Part shown: one piece after another, positions 13,673 to 23,011 of the stretch
Position numbering within the stretch: position 1 is the first letter of the stretch
Layout: each line of letters opens with the position of its first letter
Assembly (NCBI GenBank): GCA_964503145.1
Contig: CAZCYV010000016.1
Coordinates: 1-64,000 of the forward strand
Direction: 5' to 3'
DNA from: RBG-16-57-11 sp964503145
GTDB taxonomy: Bacteria > Chloroflexota > Anaerolineae > Anaerolineales > UBA4823
DNA length: 64,000 bases
Translations under genes and position numbers: made by a program
The notes under the pieces: model-generated
What the model was told of the DNA's origin: nothing
The model's input: only the letters and a program-made list of their open reading frames with translations
Database searches by the model: none

Positions 13673-15871
13673 CTAGGGGACCGGACGCCAGACCGGATCG
13701 AAGTCATACACGCTGTCGTCGGTGACCGGGGTCAATCCGGCGCCTGTAGCCGACATGACGTAGATATTATGGCTTCCTCCGACCAGCCAGCCCTCGAACG
13801 CAATCCAGTAACCATCTGGCGAATAGACCGCCTCGCGCATGGGCAAAGTGCTGACGCGATACTCGGTGTAGTTTTCGAAATCTACCGAAGCGATCAGCAC
13901 TCGCGGGATGCCGCCCCCGGAAAGGTACTGGGTGAAGATGATGCTTTTGCCGTCAGGAGACCAGGAAGGCCGCGAATGCAGCACGCCGTTGTTTCTGCGG
14001 GTCAATTGTCTGGGGTTTTTCCCGTCGGCGTCCATGATCCAAATCTGCTGCCCTTGCTTGCGCGTCGAAACAAAGGCGATTTGTTTGCCATCCGGGGACC
14101 AGGAAGGCTGAAAATCGGTCAGGAATTTTTCAGAAATGGTTGTGACCGAATTGTCTTCTAGATTGATCACATGCAACTGGGGCCGCCCGCTGTTGCGTAA
14201 AGAGGTGAAGATGATCTTTTTGCCATCGGGAGACCATTTTGGATCATAGTCACCCCCCGGCAAGGTGGGCAACGGCAAGAGCGCTTTTCCATCCGCGTTA
14301 ATAATATACAGCGCCGACCCGGGGTAGTAGTCCGTCATCGAGTCGCAGGGCGAGACGAACACCAAGCGCGTACCGTCTGGCGACCAATCAGGCTGGCAGG
14401 CGCCTTCGGGGAGATTGGTGATTTGGCGACGGCCTGTGCCATCCGAGTTGATCACATAGATCTGGTAGTTTCCCGAAGCCTTTGAAACGAAGGCGATTTG
14501 GCCGGCGCCGCCCAGCGGCGTGGGCAAAGGCGTCGGCGTCTCGCTGGGAACGAGGGTGGGTTCAGACGTCTCGCTTGGGGCAATAGTAGGCGTAGGAGAA
14601 GTGGATATCATCACCGGAAGTGTGGCCGTAGCCGTCGGCGGGAGCGGCGTCCAGGTGTGGGTGGGGGAATTATCCATCGTGGTCGCCACCCCGACGGCCT
14701 GAGCATTCACGGGCAGATACGCCGAAAGCGTCGGCCAGTACAGACCATAGGCGCGAGCAGGCATGCCCGGATCATAACGATACACCAACAGGGCGATTGC
14801 AGCCAGCAGAGAACCGATCACCAGCAAATAAGTCCAGCATCCAATCCTTTTTTTGCGTCGGCGGGGGCGTGCTTTCTCCTTGCGCGGCGCCGATTCCTCG
14901 TCTGCTATAGGAGCGCTAACCGGCAGCAAAGATGGCGCTTTTTCTGCCGGGCTGACGATGCGCAACTGCGCCTCGGGCGGCAACAGAGCGTTTTCAGGAG
15001 GCAGCGGTTTTTCTTCCTCCGGCGGGGGCTCAACCAGGTAATCGCCATCACGCCGGCGCGCTGCGCTGCTCACGGAAAGCAGCGCGTTCTTGAACTCTTC
15101 CGCCGATTGATAGCGATCATCTGGTCGCACTGCCAGGGCTTTTTCGATCACCGCGGCCATGCGGCGCGAGACCCGAGGATTGTACTTGCGAATCGGCGTC
15201 AGCTCTGCCTGATCCATCGCCCGGGCCAGGGCGTCTTCAGGAGTATAACCGGTCAGGGCCGCATACAGCGTAGCGCCCAGAGAGAAGACATCTGAGCGCT
15301 GGTCTGTGCGGGCGGTCCCGTACTGCTCTGGGGGCGAATACCCTGGCGTCATCGCCCGCGCGCCGGTGGTGGTAGGTTGAGTGCCGATCAGGGTCTTCGC
15401 CAGGCCGAAGTCCACCAGATAGATCTGTCCCTGCGGGGTGATCTTGACGTTGCCAGGCTTGATGTCGCGATGGATGATGGGCGGCTTGCGGCTGCCCAGG
15501 TAGCTCAAGGCGTCGCATACCGCTGCGCCGATCAGGCACACTTCTTCCTCAGGCAACACCCCTACGCGCTCCATCCGCTGACGCAAATCCTCCCCCTCGA
15601 TGTAATCCATCACCAGGTATTGCCCCTGCCCTTCGATAATGAAATGATCGGTTACACGGGGAAGATTGGGATGGCGCAAGTTTGCCAGCAGGATGGCTTC
15701 GCGGCGAAACTGGCGCGCGTAGTCTTCGGACGTGAACATATTGTCCTTGACCGCAACTTCCACACCCAGATTCTCGTCCACCGCCCGGTAAACCGAGCCC
15801 ATTCCCCCTTGGCCGAGGATTTCGACGATCCGGTAGCGGTTATTCAGCAGAGCGCCGCGTTCGAGTATCAC
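13673..15871 (-). CDS. Ser/Thr protein kinase with C-terminal TolB/PD40 propeller
   Basis: A 732-residue one-pass membrane kinase. The cytosolic kinase domain (residues 1-275) has GQGGMGSVYRA, the Lys in VAVKDN, the catalytic loop IIHRDIKPGNVKI and the metal site LVDFGLAK, followed by GYSPPEQYG. A basic stretch leads into a transmembrane helix (CWTYLLVIGSLLAAIALLVY). Outside follows a Thr/Pro linker and about five PD40 blades of the form SWSPDGK..IAF, as in TolB. The propeller probably senses or docks an external ligand. Start is GTG at 15871. Convergent with the SGNH lipoprotein, stops 8 bp apart. Confidence 0.9.
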   Translation of the reverse strand: MILERGALLNNRYRIVEILGQGGMGSVYRAVDENLGVEVAVKDNMFTSEDYARQFRREAILLANLRHPNLPRVTDHFIIEGQGQYLVMDYIEGEDLRQRMERVGVLPEEEVCLIGAAVCDALSYLGSRKPPIIHRDIKPGNVKITPQGQIYLVDFGLAKTLIGTQPTTTGARAMTPGYSPPEQYGTARTDQRSDVFSLGATLYAALTGYTPEDALARAMDQAELTPIRKYNPRVSRRMAAVIEKALAVRPDDRYQSAEEFKNALLSVSSAARRRDGDYLVEPPPEEEKPLPPENALLPPEAQLRIVSPAEKAPSLLPVSAPIADEESAPRKEKARPRRRKKRIGCWTYLLVIGSLLAAIALLVYRYDPGMPARAYGLYWPTLSAYLPVNAQAVGVATTMDNSPTHTWTPLPPTATATLPVMISTSPTPTIAPSETSEPTLVPSETPTPLPTPLGGAGQIAFVSKASGNYQIYVINSDGTGRRQITNLPEGACQPDWSPDGTRLVFVSPCDSMTDYYPGSALYIINADGKALLPLPTLPGGDYDPKWSPDGKKIIFTSLRNSGRPQLHVINLEDNSVTTISEKFLTDFQPSWSPDGKQIAFVSTRKQGQQIWIMDADGKNPRQLTRRNNGVLHSRPSWSPDGKSIIFTQYLSGGGIPRVLIASVDFENYTEYRVSTLPMREAVYSPDGYWIAFEGWLVGGSHNIYVMSATGAGLTPVTDDSVYDFDPVWRPVP

Positions 15872-15880
15872 AGCAAGAGA

Positions 15881-15886
15881 AGTATA
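15881..15886 (-). promoter_or_regulatory. -10 element TATACT close to the kinase start
   Basis: TATACT (15886-15881) ends 9 nt before the GTG at 15871 and no ribosome site intervenes, which fits a leaderless or nearly leaderless mRNA. The 230-bp region up to gyrB holds nothing else I could identify. Confidence 0.4.
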
Positions 15887-16103
15887 GTCGTTTTTTTAGC
15901 TGCGTGAATTTCAATTTCGTTAGCAGATCTCCCAATCTGGGCAAGACTTCACTCAGGTCAGCGAGCGCGAACACACACTGCAGCTTTGATGCAACTCCAA
16001 AGCGCTTCGAACCGCTTTATGTCATGCCTGACTGGTACAGATCAGGGTGAATTTTAACATAAAAGCGCCCTTCACCCAATAAACACAGAATGAACTCCGG
16101 CAA

Positions 16104-18026
16104 TCAGATATCTAGATTTCGGACATCGCGAGCGTGAGTCTGGATGAAACGGCGGCGCGGCGGCACTTCCGAACCCATTAACATATCGAAGGTGCGATCG
16201 GCTTCGGCGGCATCCTCCACAGTCACCAACAACAAGGTGCGCTTCGAAGGATCCATCGTCGTCTCCCATAGCTGATCCGGGTTCATCTCGCCCAGGCCTT
16301 TGTAACGTTGTAAGCCAATCTTATCGCTATCGACTCCCAATTCTTTCAAAACGCGCTCTTTTTCGGCTTCCGAGTAGAGATAGCGCACCTGGTTCTTGAA
16401 CGTCAGGCGATACAGCGGCGGTTGAGCAATGTAAAGATGTCCCTCTTCGAGCAGGGGCAACATATAGCGAAAGAAGAATGTCAACAGCAAGGTGCGGATA
16501 TGACTGCCATCCACATCGGCGTCAGTCATGATGATAATCCGACCGTAGCGCAAGCCGGAAAGATCGAAACCCTCGCCAATGCCCGTGCCCAGGGCAGAGA
16601 TCAGCGCTTTGACTTCGTTGTTTGCCAGGATCTTATCCAGGCGGGCGCGCTCGGTGTTCAAGATTTTGCCGCGCAGCGGCAAGATGGCCTGGAAATGGCG
16701 GTCGCGGCCCTGTTTGGCGCTGCCGCCAGCCGAGTCGCCCTCGACAATGTAAAGCTCCGTCTTCTGCGGATCACGCTCGGAACAATCTGCCAGTTTGCCT
16801 GGCAGGGTCAGGCTTTCCAGGGCAGACTTGCGGATCACCAGGTCGCGCGCCTTGCGCGCCGCGTCGCGAGCCCGCGCCGAAGTCAGACACTTCTGCACAA
16901 TCGCCTTGCCGGCGCTGGGGTTCTCCTCCAAGAACGTGCTGAACGCTTCGCCGACCACCTGCTGGGTCAGCGTCTGAACTTCGGGATTCATCAGCTTGAC
17001 CTTGGTCTGGCTTTCGAACTGGGGGTCGGGATGCTTGATGCTTACGATAGCCGTTAGCCCTTCACGGGTATCATCGCCGGTGAAGTTGGGATCGGCATCC
17101 TTGAGCAACCCGGCCCGGCGGGCATAATCGTTGATGGTGCGCGTCACCGCCGAGCGCAAGCCGGTCAGGTGCGTACCGCCATCGATGGTATTGATAGTGT
17201 TGGCAAATGCATAGACCGACTCGGCGTAAGCATCGGTGTATTGAATCGCCGCAGCGATGGTGATGCCGTCCACTTCCTTCTCCACATGCACCACGGGGTG
17301 GAGCACCTGCCGGTTGCGATTCAGATAGCGCACAAAGGAGGTGATGCCCCCTTCGAAGTAAAAGGTCATCTCACGGCTGGAGCGTTCATCCAGCAAAAAG
17401 ATGGTGACGCCGCGGGTGACAAAGGCCATCTCGCGCAGGCGTTGCGTCAGGGTGTCGAAGCGATAATCCAGATCGCCCTTGAAGATCTCTGGATCGAACT
17501 TAAAGGTGGTCTTGGTGCCGGTGGCGTTGTTAGGAGCCTTACCGATCACCTGTACCGGGCCAGTGGGATAGCCACGCTGGTAGCGCTGGTAATAGGTTTT
17601 CCCGTCCCGCTGCACTTCCACCTCACACCACTCCGAAAGCGCATTGACCGCCGAGACGCCCACGCCATGCAAGCCGCCTGAAACCTTATAACTGCCGCCG
17701 CCAAATTTGCCGCCGGCGTGCAGCGTGGTCATCACCACCTCCAGGGCTGGCTTCTGCATCTGGGGGTGGATGTCGACCGGAATGCCGCGCCCGTTATCGC
17801 GAACGGTCACGCTGCTATCCGGATGGATAACCACCTCGATCCGGTCACAGGCGCCGGCCAGGGCTTCATCGATCGAGTTGTCCACCACTTCATAGATCAA
17901 GTGATGCAGGGCCTTGATATCCGTGCCGCCGACATACATCCCTGGTCGGCGACGCACGGCCTCCAACCCTTCCAGCACCTGGATATCCTTGGCCTCATAA
18001 GACCTTGGTTGATGGTTGATTGCCAC
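16104..18026 (-). CDS. gyrB: DNA gyrase subunit B
   Basis: A 640-residue ATPase subunit of the supercoiling topoisomerase. The GHKL ATP site is visible as EVVDNSIDEALAG and VRDNGRGIPVDIHP, with GGLHGVGVSAVNALSE. The Toprim domain has YIVEGDSAGGSAKQGRD and DADVDGSHIRTL, and the C-terminus carries RYKGLGEMNPDQLWETTMDP. Length is normal. Start is GTG at 18026, six nt after a GGAGG site. gyrA is not in the window. The gene is divergent from the branched-chain amino-acid transporter operon. Confidence 0.97.
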   Translation of the reverse strand: MAINHQPRSYEAKDIQVLEGLEAVRRRPGMYVGGTDIKALHHLIYEVVDNSIDEALAGACDRIEVVIHPDSSVTVRDNGRGIPVDIHPQMQKPALEVVMTTLHAGGKFGGGSYKVSGGLHGVGVSAVNALSEWCEVEVQRDGKTYYQRYQRGYPTGPVQVIGKAPNNATGTKTTFKFDPEIFKGDLDYRFDTLTQRLREMAFVTRGVTIFLLDERSSREMTFYFEGGITSFVRYLNRNRQVLHPVVHVEKEVDGITIAAAIQYTDAYAESVYAFANTINTIDGGTHLTGLRSAVTRTINDYARRAGLLKDADPNFTGDDTREGLTAIVSIKHPDPQFESQTKVKLMNPEVQTLTQQVVGEAFSTFLEENPSAGKAIVQKCLTSARARDAARKARDLVIRKSALESLTLPGKLADCSERDPQKTELYIVEGDSAGGSAKQGRDRHFQAILPLRGKILNTERARLDKILANNEVKALISALGTGIGEGFDLSGLRYGRIIIMTDADVDGSHIRTLLLTFFFRYMLPLLEEGHLYIAQPPLYRLTFKNQVRYLYSEAEKERVLKELGVDSDKIGLQRYKGLGEMNPDQLWETTMDPSKRTLLLVTVEDAAEADRTFDMLMGSEVPPRRRFIQTHARDVRNLDI

Positions 18027-18108
18027 AAAAAACCTCCGGCATCCCGATTAGCATGCCACTGATCTGCTGATTATTTCGCACCCGGTTCGTCGCCCATTCA
18101 CGGCAAAA

Positions 18109-18136
18109 CCAGCCTTCAGCGAGCGCTTCAGGCTGG
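18109..18136 (-). other. Hairpin in the gyrB 5' leader
   Basis: CCAGCCT (18109-18115) pairs with AGGCTGG (18130-18136), with an inner AGCG-AG-CGCT stem. It lies between the gyrB promoter and start codon, so it would form in the leader RNA or act as a DNA site. Confidence 0.45.
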
Positions 18137-18185
18137 GTGCAGCATGCTGGGTTGACTTGTCGGGTGGTGCGCACGTTACGTACGA

Positions 18186-18215
18186 ATTTTACCACACCCA
18201 CCGCAGGCTCGGCAA
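18186..18215 (-). promoter_or_regulatory. gyrB promoter
   Basis: Minus strand: TTGCCG (18215-18210), 18-nt spacer, TAAAAT (18191-18186) within TGGTAAAAT. Leader of about 150 nt. Confidence 0.55.
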
Positions 18216-18261
18216 TTCGCCTTAACCTGAGTGGATAAAAATAAAAAGGTCGGGTTAATCC

Positions 18262-18290
18262 TTGACCGATGCGCACCTTATCGGTACAAT
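18262..18290 (+). promoter_or_regulatory. Promoter of the branched-chain amino-acid transporter operon
   Basis: TTGACC (18262-18267), 17-nt spacer, TACAAT (18285-18290). About 200 nt of leader follow before the binding-protein gene. I recognise no known riboswitch in it. Confidence 0.65.
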
Positions 18291-18397
18291 CATGGATTTA
18301 AGAGGATACGGCGAGACGTTATTGGGGATGCAAATGAGCGCTTGCCGCTCCTGGTCAAACAAGCAACCTGAGGAATCCAAGGACCAAAGGAGGTGCG

Positions 18398-18460
18398 TTG
18401 ACAGCCATAGCAAAACGAAAAGAGTCGCCAATCGATCGTCTACAAGTTGTAGATTGCTGA
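18398..18460 (+). CDS. Possible 20-residue leader peptide upstream of livK
   Basis: A very strong ribosome site (AAAGGAGG) sits 4 nt before a TTG codon opening a 20-codon frame (residues MTAIAKRKESPIDRLQVVDC). It includes Ile, Leu and Val codons and ends at TGA 18458-18460. The end of the frame overlaps the perfect dyad TCTACAAGTTGTAGA (18439-18453). Placement in the transporter leader suggests translational control, but there is no direct evidence and no U-run terminator follows. Confidence 0.3.
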   Translation: MTAIAKRKESPIDRLQVVDC

Positions 18461-18498
18461 ACCATTCGGATGAAAATTTCAACACCTAGGAGAAGAAG

Positions 18499-19659
18499 AT
18501 GTTTAAGAAACTTTCAACCCTTTTGGCCCTCCTGATCGTTGCAAGCATGGTTCTCACAGCTTGCGGCGGCGGCGGCGCTGGCGGCGGTCCAATCAAGGTC
18601 GGTTTGCTGGCTCCGCTGAGCGGCGCAGTGCCCACCTTCGGCCTCTCCACCCAGGAAGGCGTCCAGTTGGCCGTCAAAGAATGGAACGCTAAGGGCGGCG
18701 TTTTGGGCAGACAGATCGAGCTGATCGTAGCTGACAGCCAATGTGAGGCCGATCCGGCCGTGAACGGCGCCAACAAGCTCATCGACCAGGATGGCGTCAA
18801 ATACATCATTGGCGAAGTGTGCTCCAAGGCTTCCATTCCAGTGGCAGAGATCGTCAATCAGAAGAAGGTCGTTCAAATCAGCCCGACCTCGACCAACCCG
18901 GCTGTGACCGTCGATGGATCCGGCAACACCCGCCCCTATACTTTCCGCGCCTGCTTCATCGATCCCTTCCAGGGTCTGGTGATGGCGAAGTTCGCCCAGG
19001 GCAAGGGCTACAAGACCGCCTTCATCATGTACGATCAGGGCAACGACTATGTGCGTGGCCTGGCTGAAGCCTTCGAGAAGTCCTTCACCGAGATGGGTGG
19101 GCAGATCGTTGGTAAGGAGACCTACACCTCGACCGACACCGACTTCTCCGCGATCCTGACCAAGGTAGCCGAGAGCAAGGCCGAAGTGCTGTTCCTGCCC
19201 GACTATTACAACATCGTCAACCTGGTCGGCGCTCAAGCTAAGGACAAAGGCGTGACCGCAGTGATGATGGGCGGCGATGGTTGGGACTCCGCCGATTTGG
19301 ACATCAAGGCCGCGGAAGGCGGCTTCTACTCCAACCACTACGACCCCGGCGATACCCGCCCGATCGTGGTCGAATGGCTGAAGAAGTACGGCGCCGAGTT
19401 CAAGGATGCCAATGGCAACCCCAAAGTGCCGGACGCGCTGGCGACCCTGGCCTATGATGCAGCCAACCTGCTGTTTGCCGCTATCGAGAAAGCCGGCGTC
19501 GATGATCCCACCAAGGTGGCCGAGGCTTTGGCTGGCCTGACCTGGGAAGGTGTTTCGGGCAAGATCACCTTCGACGCCCAGCACAACCCGATCAAATCGG
19601 CTGCGGTGATCGGCGTTATGGGCGGCGAGAAGAAGTTCGTCGAGTCCGTCGCTCCGTAA
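18499..19659 (+). CDS. livK: Branched-chain amino-acid ABC transporter, substrate-binding lipoprotein
   Basis: A 386-residue binding protein of the LivJ/LivK family. The signal peptide ends in the lipobox LTAC, followed by a Gly-rich linker. The two-lobed fold starts with KVGLLAPLSGAVPTFG, and EGVQLAVKEWNAKGGVLGRQIELIVAD is the hallmark. It delivers its ligand to the LivHMGF transporter encoded downstream. Exact specificity (Leu/Ile/Val or other amides and aromatic acids) cannot be read from sequence. A GAGAAG ribosome site precedes the ATG. Confidence 0.9.
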   Translation: MFKKLSTLLALLIVASMVLTACGGGGAGGGPIKVGLLAPLSGAVPTFGLSTQEGVQLAVKEWNAKGGVLGRQIELIVADSQCEADPAVNGANKLIDQDGVKYIIGEVCSKASIPVAEIVNQKKVVQISPTSTNPAVTVDGSGNTRPYTFRACFIDPFQGLVMAKFAQGKGYKTAFIMYDQGNDYVRGLAEAFEKSFTEMGGQIVGKETYTSTDTDFSAILTKVAESKAEVLFLPDYYNIVNLVGAQAKDKGVTAVMMGGDGWDSADLDIKAAEGGFYSNHYDPGDTRPIVVEWLKKYGAEFKDANGNPKVPDALATLAYDAANLLFAAIEKAGVDDPTKVAEALAGLTWEGVSGKITFDAQHNPIKSAAVIGVMGGEKKFVESVAP

Positions 19660-19670
19660 ATCTTGATCTA

Positions 19671-19707
19671 TGGGGGCGGTCATTCAGGCCGCCCCCATTC
19701 TTTCTTT
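19671..19707 (+). terminator. Rho-independent terminator between livK and livH
   Basis: TGGGGGCGG pairs with CCGCCCCCA (9-bp GC stem) followed by TTCTTTCTTT. Partial termination here would keep the binding protein in excess over the permease, a common design in ABC operons. Confidence 0.8.
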
Positions 19708-19755
19708 ATATCTCGCCCTCTCTTATCCCGATTTGTCCATGCACCGGGGTCGTGT

Positions 19756-20877
19756 ATGAATGCCACAAAAAAACAATCGTCATCTCTATTCGAGGTGATC
19801 ATTCGCAGACGCCTGTTAGGCAAAACCTTCCTGGTCGTGGTGGCGCTACTGGCGCTTTGGAAGCTTGCCGTTTCTTTTATGGCGGGTCCAACGGTATTTA
19901 CCCAGCAGGTAGTAAATGGCTTTCAACTGGGATTTGTGTATGCCCTGATCGCCCTGGGTTACACCATGGTGTACGGCATCGTGCGCCTGATCAACTTCGC
20001 CCATGGCGACGTGTTCATGGTGGGTGCCTTTGTCAGCTACTTCGCCATTTCCCGTTGGAGGTTGAACGCCTTACCCGCCAGTCTGTTACCAGGCATGCCC
20101 GATTGGCTTAGCGGCGCGTTGGGCGTCATCCTGGTCATCTTGCTGTCGATGGTGTCGTGTGCGCTTCTGGCATTCACAATTGAGCGCATCGCTTACAAAC
20201 CCTTGCGTGATGCCCCCCGTATCTCTGCGTTGATCACCGCCATCGGCGTCTCCTTCTTCCTGGAATATTTTGGCGCTTTGCCGTTTGTCTTCTCACCCAA
20301 CTTCGTCACCTATCAACGACCTTTTGAAGTGACGAACTGGGCTTTTACATCCGGAGGCATACAAACTCTGGCGCCAGGGCAGACGCCTCCAGAGGGCAGC
20401 ATTATCCTCTCTAACATCTCGCTTTACATCATCATTATCTCAATCATCCTGGTGTTCGGCCTAAACTTCTTTGTGCGGCGCACCCGCATCGGCAAAGCGA
20501 TGCGCGCTTCCGCCTACGATAAGCCCACCTCGCGCCTGATGGGCATCAACGTCGATGGCGTCATTTCGACCACTTTCGCCATTGGCGCTTCGCTGGCTGG
20601 CGCAGCGGGTGTGTTGTATGCGACGGCTTTTCCACAGGTGTATTTCGCCATGGGGATCATCCCTGGCCTGAAGGCATTCATTTCTGCCGTGCTTGGGGGC
20701 ATCGGCAGCATCCCGGGTGCATTCGTCGGCGCGCTGATCATCGCTCAGGCTGAGACGCTCACTGCGGCGTATGTCTCGACCCCAATGCGTGACGCTGTGG
20801 CCTTCACCATTCTGGTGTTAGTGCTCCTGGTGCGACCCACCGGCATCTTCGGTGAACCCACACAAGAAAAGGCATAA
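19756..20877 (+). CDS. livH: Branched-chain amino-acid ABC transporter permease LivH
   Basis: A 373-residue inner-membrane permease. The LivH hallmark GFVYALIALGYTMVYGIVRL with INFAHGDVFMVGAF is intact, as is the EAA-like loop RRTRIGKAMRASAYD. C-terminal GLKAFISAVLGGIGSIPGAF is typical. I chose the ATG at 19756, where the cytosolic N-terminal tail begins. The ribosome site is weak (GGGGT), possibly helped by the terminator-proximal context. livM starts 5 nt after its stop. Confidence 0.93.
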   Translation: MNATKKQSSSLFEVIIRRRLLGKTFLVVVALLALWKLAVSFMAGPTVFTQQVVNGFQLGFVYALIALGYTMVYGIVRLINFAHGDVFMVGAFVSYFAISRWRLNALPASLLPGMPDWLSGALGVILVILLSMVSCALLAFTIERIAYKPLRDAPRISALITAIGVSFFLEYFGALPFVFSPNFVTYQRPFEVTNWAFTSGGIQTLAPGQTPPEGSIILSNISLYIIIISIILVFGLNFFVRRTRIGKAMRASAYDKPTSRLMGINVDGVISTTFAIGASLAGAAGVLYATAFPQVYFAMGIIPGLKAFISAVLGGIGSIPGAFVGALIIAQAETLTAAYVSTPMRDAVAFTILVLVLLVRPTGIFGEPTQEKA

Positions 20878-20881
20878 CGCT

Positions 20882-22159
20882 ATGTTAAAGAGACTAACAC
20901 GCGAGCAAATGATCTTCTTTGGTGGGGCGCTGCTGATCTTCTTGCTGATCCAGCTTTCCATAACCTTTGGGATCCTGAACGACTTCTGGAGTACTATCCT
21001 GCGCCTTGGGGCGGCAATGGCCATCGTCAGCCTGGGGCTGAACCTGATTTATGGCTTCAATGGTCAGTTCTCGCTTGGTCAGTGGGGTTTCTATGCCATC
21101 GGCGCTTACACCGCCGCCGATATCACCTACCGCTGGTACAACAACCAGAGCGCGTTGGCCCTGGCAATCGTCTTTTTGGGCGTTATCCTGGTAGGTGTGG
21201 CGATCCTATATCTGCGTAAGCTGCTCAGTCAGGTGCGCGGCATCGATCCGCTTTCTGCCTTCACGGTCTATCTGACTGCAACGCTGATCCTGGCAGTGGT
21301 AGCTTTTTACCTGGGCAAATTGATCGACCCCGTGCTCTCGGCGATCCTGCTGGCGCTGCCAGAGTTCATCGCCATGCAAATCGTCTTTATCCTGGCGGTC
21401 CTGGCAGCGGCTGTTTTTGCCGCCGAGATCAGTTTCCTGTTCGGCTTGCCGGTGCTCACCCTGGGATCGGATTACTTCGGCATCGCCACTTTGGGCTTCA
21501 CCATCATCGTCAAGGTGTTGCTGGATAACTCCGATACGATGCTGGGCTTCGAGGAGATGAAAGGCGCGCGCGGCATGGTCGGTATCCCCAAACTGACCAG
21601 TTGGTTCTGGGTCTTTCTGGCGCTCTTCCTGGTGGTGCTGGTCATGCGCAACCTGCTGCATTCCAGCTACGGACGTGCTATCGTTTCAGTGCGCGAGGAC
21701 GAAATCGCCGCCAAGGCGATGGGGATTGATGTGGCAGAATATAAAATTATAACCTTCGTCATCGGCAGCCTGTTTGCTGGTTTGGCCGGCGGCCTGTACG
21801 CGCATATCAACGGCTTTCTACATCCCAACACATTCAACTTTATTAAATCCTTCGACCCAATGATTATCATTGTGCTCGGCGGCCTGGGAAGCATGACCGG
21901 CACGCTGGCCGGCGCCTTCACCTGGGCGCTTTTGTTGGAGGGCGTGCTGCGCCTGGTGCTGCCGCAGGGCTTCGAGACATGGCGCTATGTGGTCTATCCA
22001 TTGGTATTGCTCCTGGTCATGCTGCTGAGGCCTAAAGGCCTCTTCGGAGACTATGAGATGCCGTTTTTGCGCCAACTCTTACCACCGCTGCACAAGAAGG
22101 AAGCCGATAAGTCGGCAGCCCCTTCCCCCACCCCCGGACTACCGGAGGTGCACCAATGA
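20882..22159 (+). CDS. livM: Branched-chain amino-acid ABC transporter permease LivM
   Basis: A 425-residue permease that pairs with LivH. Conserved features are SLGLNLIYGFNGQFSLGQWG near the N-terminus, the loop SYGRAIVSVREDEIAAKAMG that contacts the ATPases, and MIIIVLGGLGSMTGTLAGA. It is longer than many LivM proteins because of an inserted hydrophobic stretch around residues 100-190. The stop overlaps the livG start by 4 nt (ATGA). Confidence 0.93.
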   Translation: MLKRLTREQMIFFGGALLIFLLIQLSITFGILNDFWSTILRLGAAMAIVSLGLNLIYGFNGQFSLGQWGFYAIGAYTAADITYRWYNNQSALALAIVFLGVILVGVAILYLRKLLSQVRGIDPLSAFTVYLTATLILAVVAFYLGKLIDPVLSAILLALPEFIAMQIVFILAVLAAAVFAAEISFLFGLPVLTLGSDYFGIATLGFTIIVKVLLDNSDTMLGFEEMKGARGMVGIPKLTSWFWVFLALFLVVLVMRNLLHSSYGRAIVSVREDEIAAKAMGIDVAEYKIITFVIGSLFAGLAGGLYAHINGFLHPNTFNFIKSFDPMIIIVLGGLGSMTGTLAGAFTWALLLEGVLRLVLPQGFETWRYVVYPLVLLLVMLLRPKGLFGDYEMPFLRQLLPPLHKKEADKSAAPSPTPGLPEVHQ

Positions 22160-22998
22160 GCGCCACGGTAACGCCCCCTGAAAACAACGGCAACCAGCCA
22201 ATTCTGGACATCCAGGGCCTGGTGATGCAATTCGGCGGCCTGAGAGCGGTGAACAACTTCAGCCTGTCGCTGCAGCCCAACGACCTGCAAGGCCTGATCG
22301 GCCCAAACGGCGCAGGAAAGACTACCGTGTTCAACATGATCACCGGGGTGTACGTCCCAACTGCCGGTAGAATCTTCTTTATGGGGCAGGAAATCACCGG
22401 GCTGGAGCCGTTCGAGATCAACCATATGGGCATCGCCCGCACCTTTCAGAACATCCGCCTCTTTCCGAACCTGACCGTGCTGGACAACGTGCGCATCGCC
22501 TATCATGCTCATGCGGGATACAGCATGAATGATGGCATCCTGCGCAGCCAGCATTTCTACGAGAAAGAGCGCGAACTCACCGAAAAAGCCCAGGACTTCC
22601 TGGCGGTATTCAACCTGCAAGATCGGCAAGGGACAATTGCCAAGAACCTGCCCTATGGAGAGCAGCGCCGCCTGGAGATCGCCCGCGCCCTGGCGGCCGA
22701 GCCGAAGCTCTTGCTGCTGGATGAGCCAGCGGCCGGCATGAACCCGGCTGAAACTGTCGCTCTCATGGACCTGATCCATTTCATCCGTGAACGCTTCAAT
22801 CTGACCATCCTGCTCATCGAACACCAGATGCGAGTGGTGATGGGGATCTGTGAGCACATCACGGTGATGGATTTTGGCGAAGTCATCGCCCGCGGCAGCC
22901 CGCAAGAGATCCAGACCAACCCCAAAGTGATCGAAGCTTATCTAGGCCCCGGCGCAGCCGTGCTCTCCGAGAAGTTCCGCAGAAAGCGCGTCCAATAG
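22156..22998 (+). CDS. livG: Branched-chain amino-acid ABC transporter ATP-binding protein LivG
   Basis: A 280-residue cytosolic ATPase. Walker A is GPNGAGKTT, followed by the Q-loop region GIARTFQNIRLF typical of LivG. The signature region is NLPYGEQRRLEIARALA and Walker B is LLLLDEPAAGMNP, with the switch His in LIEHQM. It powers uptake together with LivF. The signature reads YGEQ rather than SGGQ, as usual for LivG. Confidence 0.95.
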   Translation: MSATVTPPENNGNQPILDIQGLVMQFGGLRAVNNFSLSLQPNDLQGLIGPNGAGKTTVFNMITGVYVPTAGRIFFMGQEITGLEPFEINHMGIARTFQNIRLFPNLTVLDNVRIAYHAHAGYSMNDGILRSQHFYEKERELTEKAQDFLAVFNLQDRQGTIAKNLPYGEQRRLEIARALAAEPKLLLLDEPAAGMNPAETVALMDLIHFIRERFNLTILLIEHQMRVVMGICEHITVMDFGEVIARGSPQEIQTNPKVIEAYLGPGAAVLSEKFRRKRVQ

Positions 22999-23011
22999 AG
23001 GCAGGTGCAAC

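Noticed and set aside
18262..18489. 75-codon open frame covering the livK leader
   Set aside because: Its ATG would begin inside the promoter -35 region and the composition is not protein-like.
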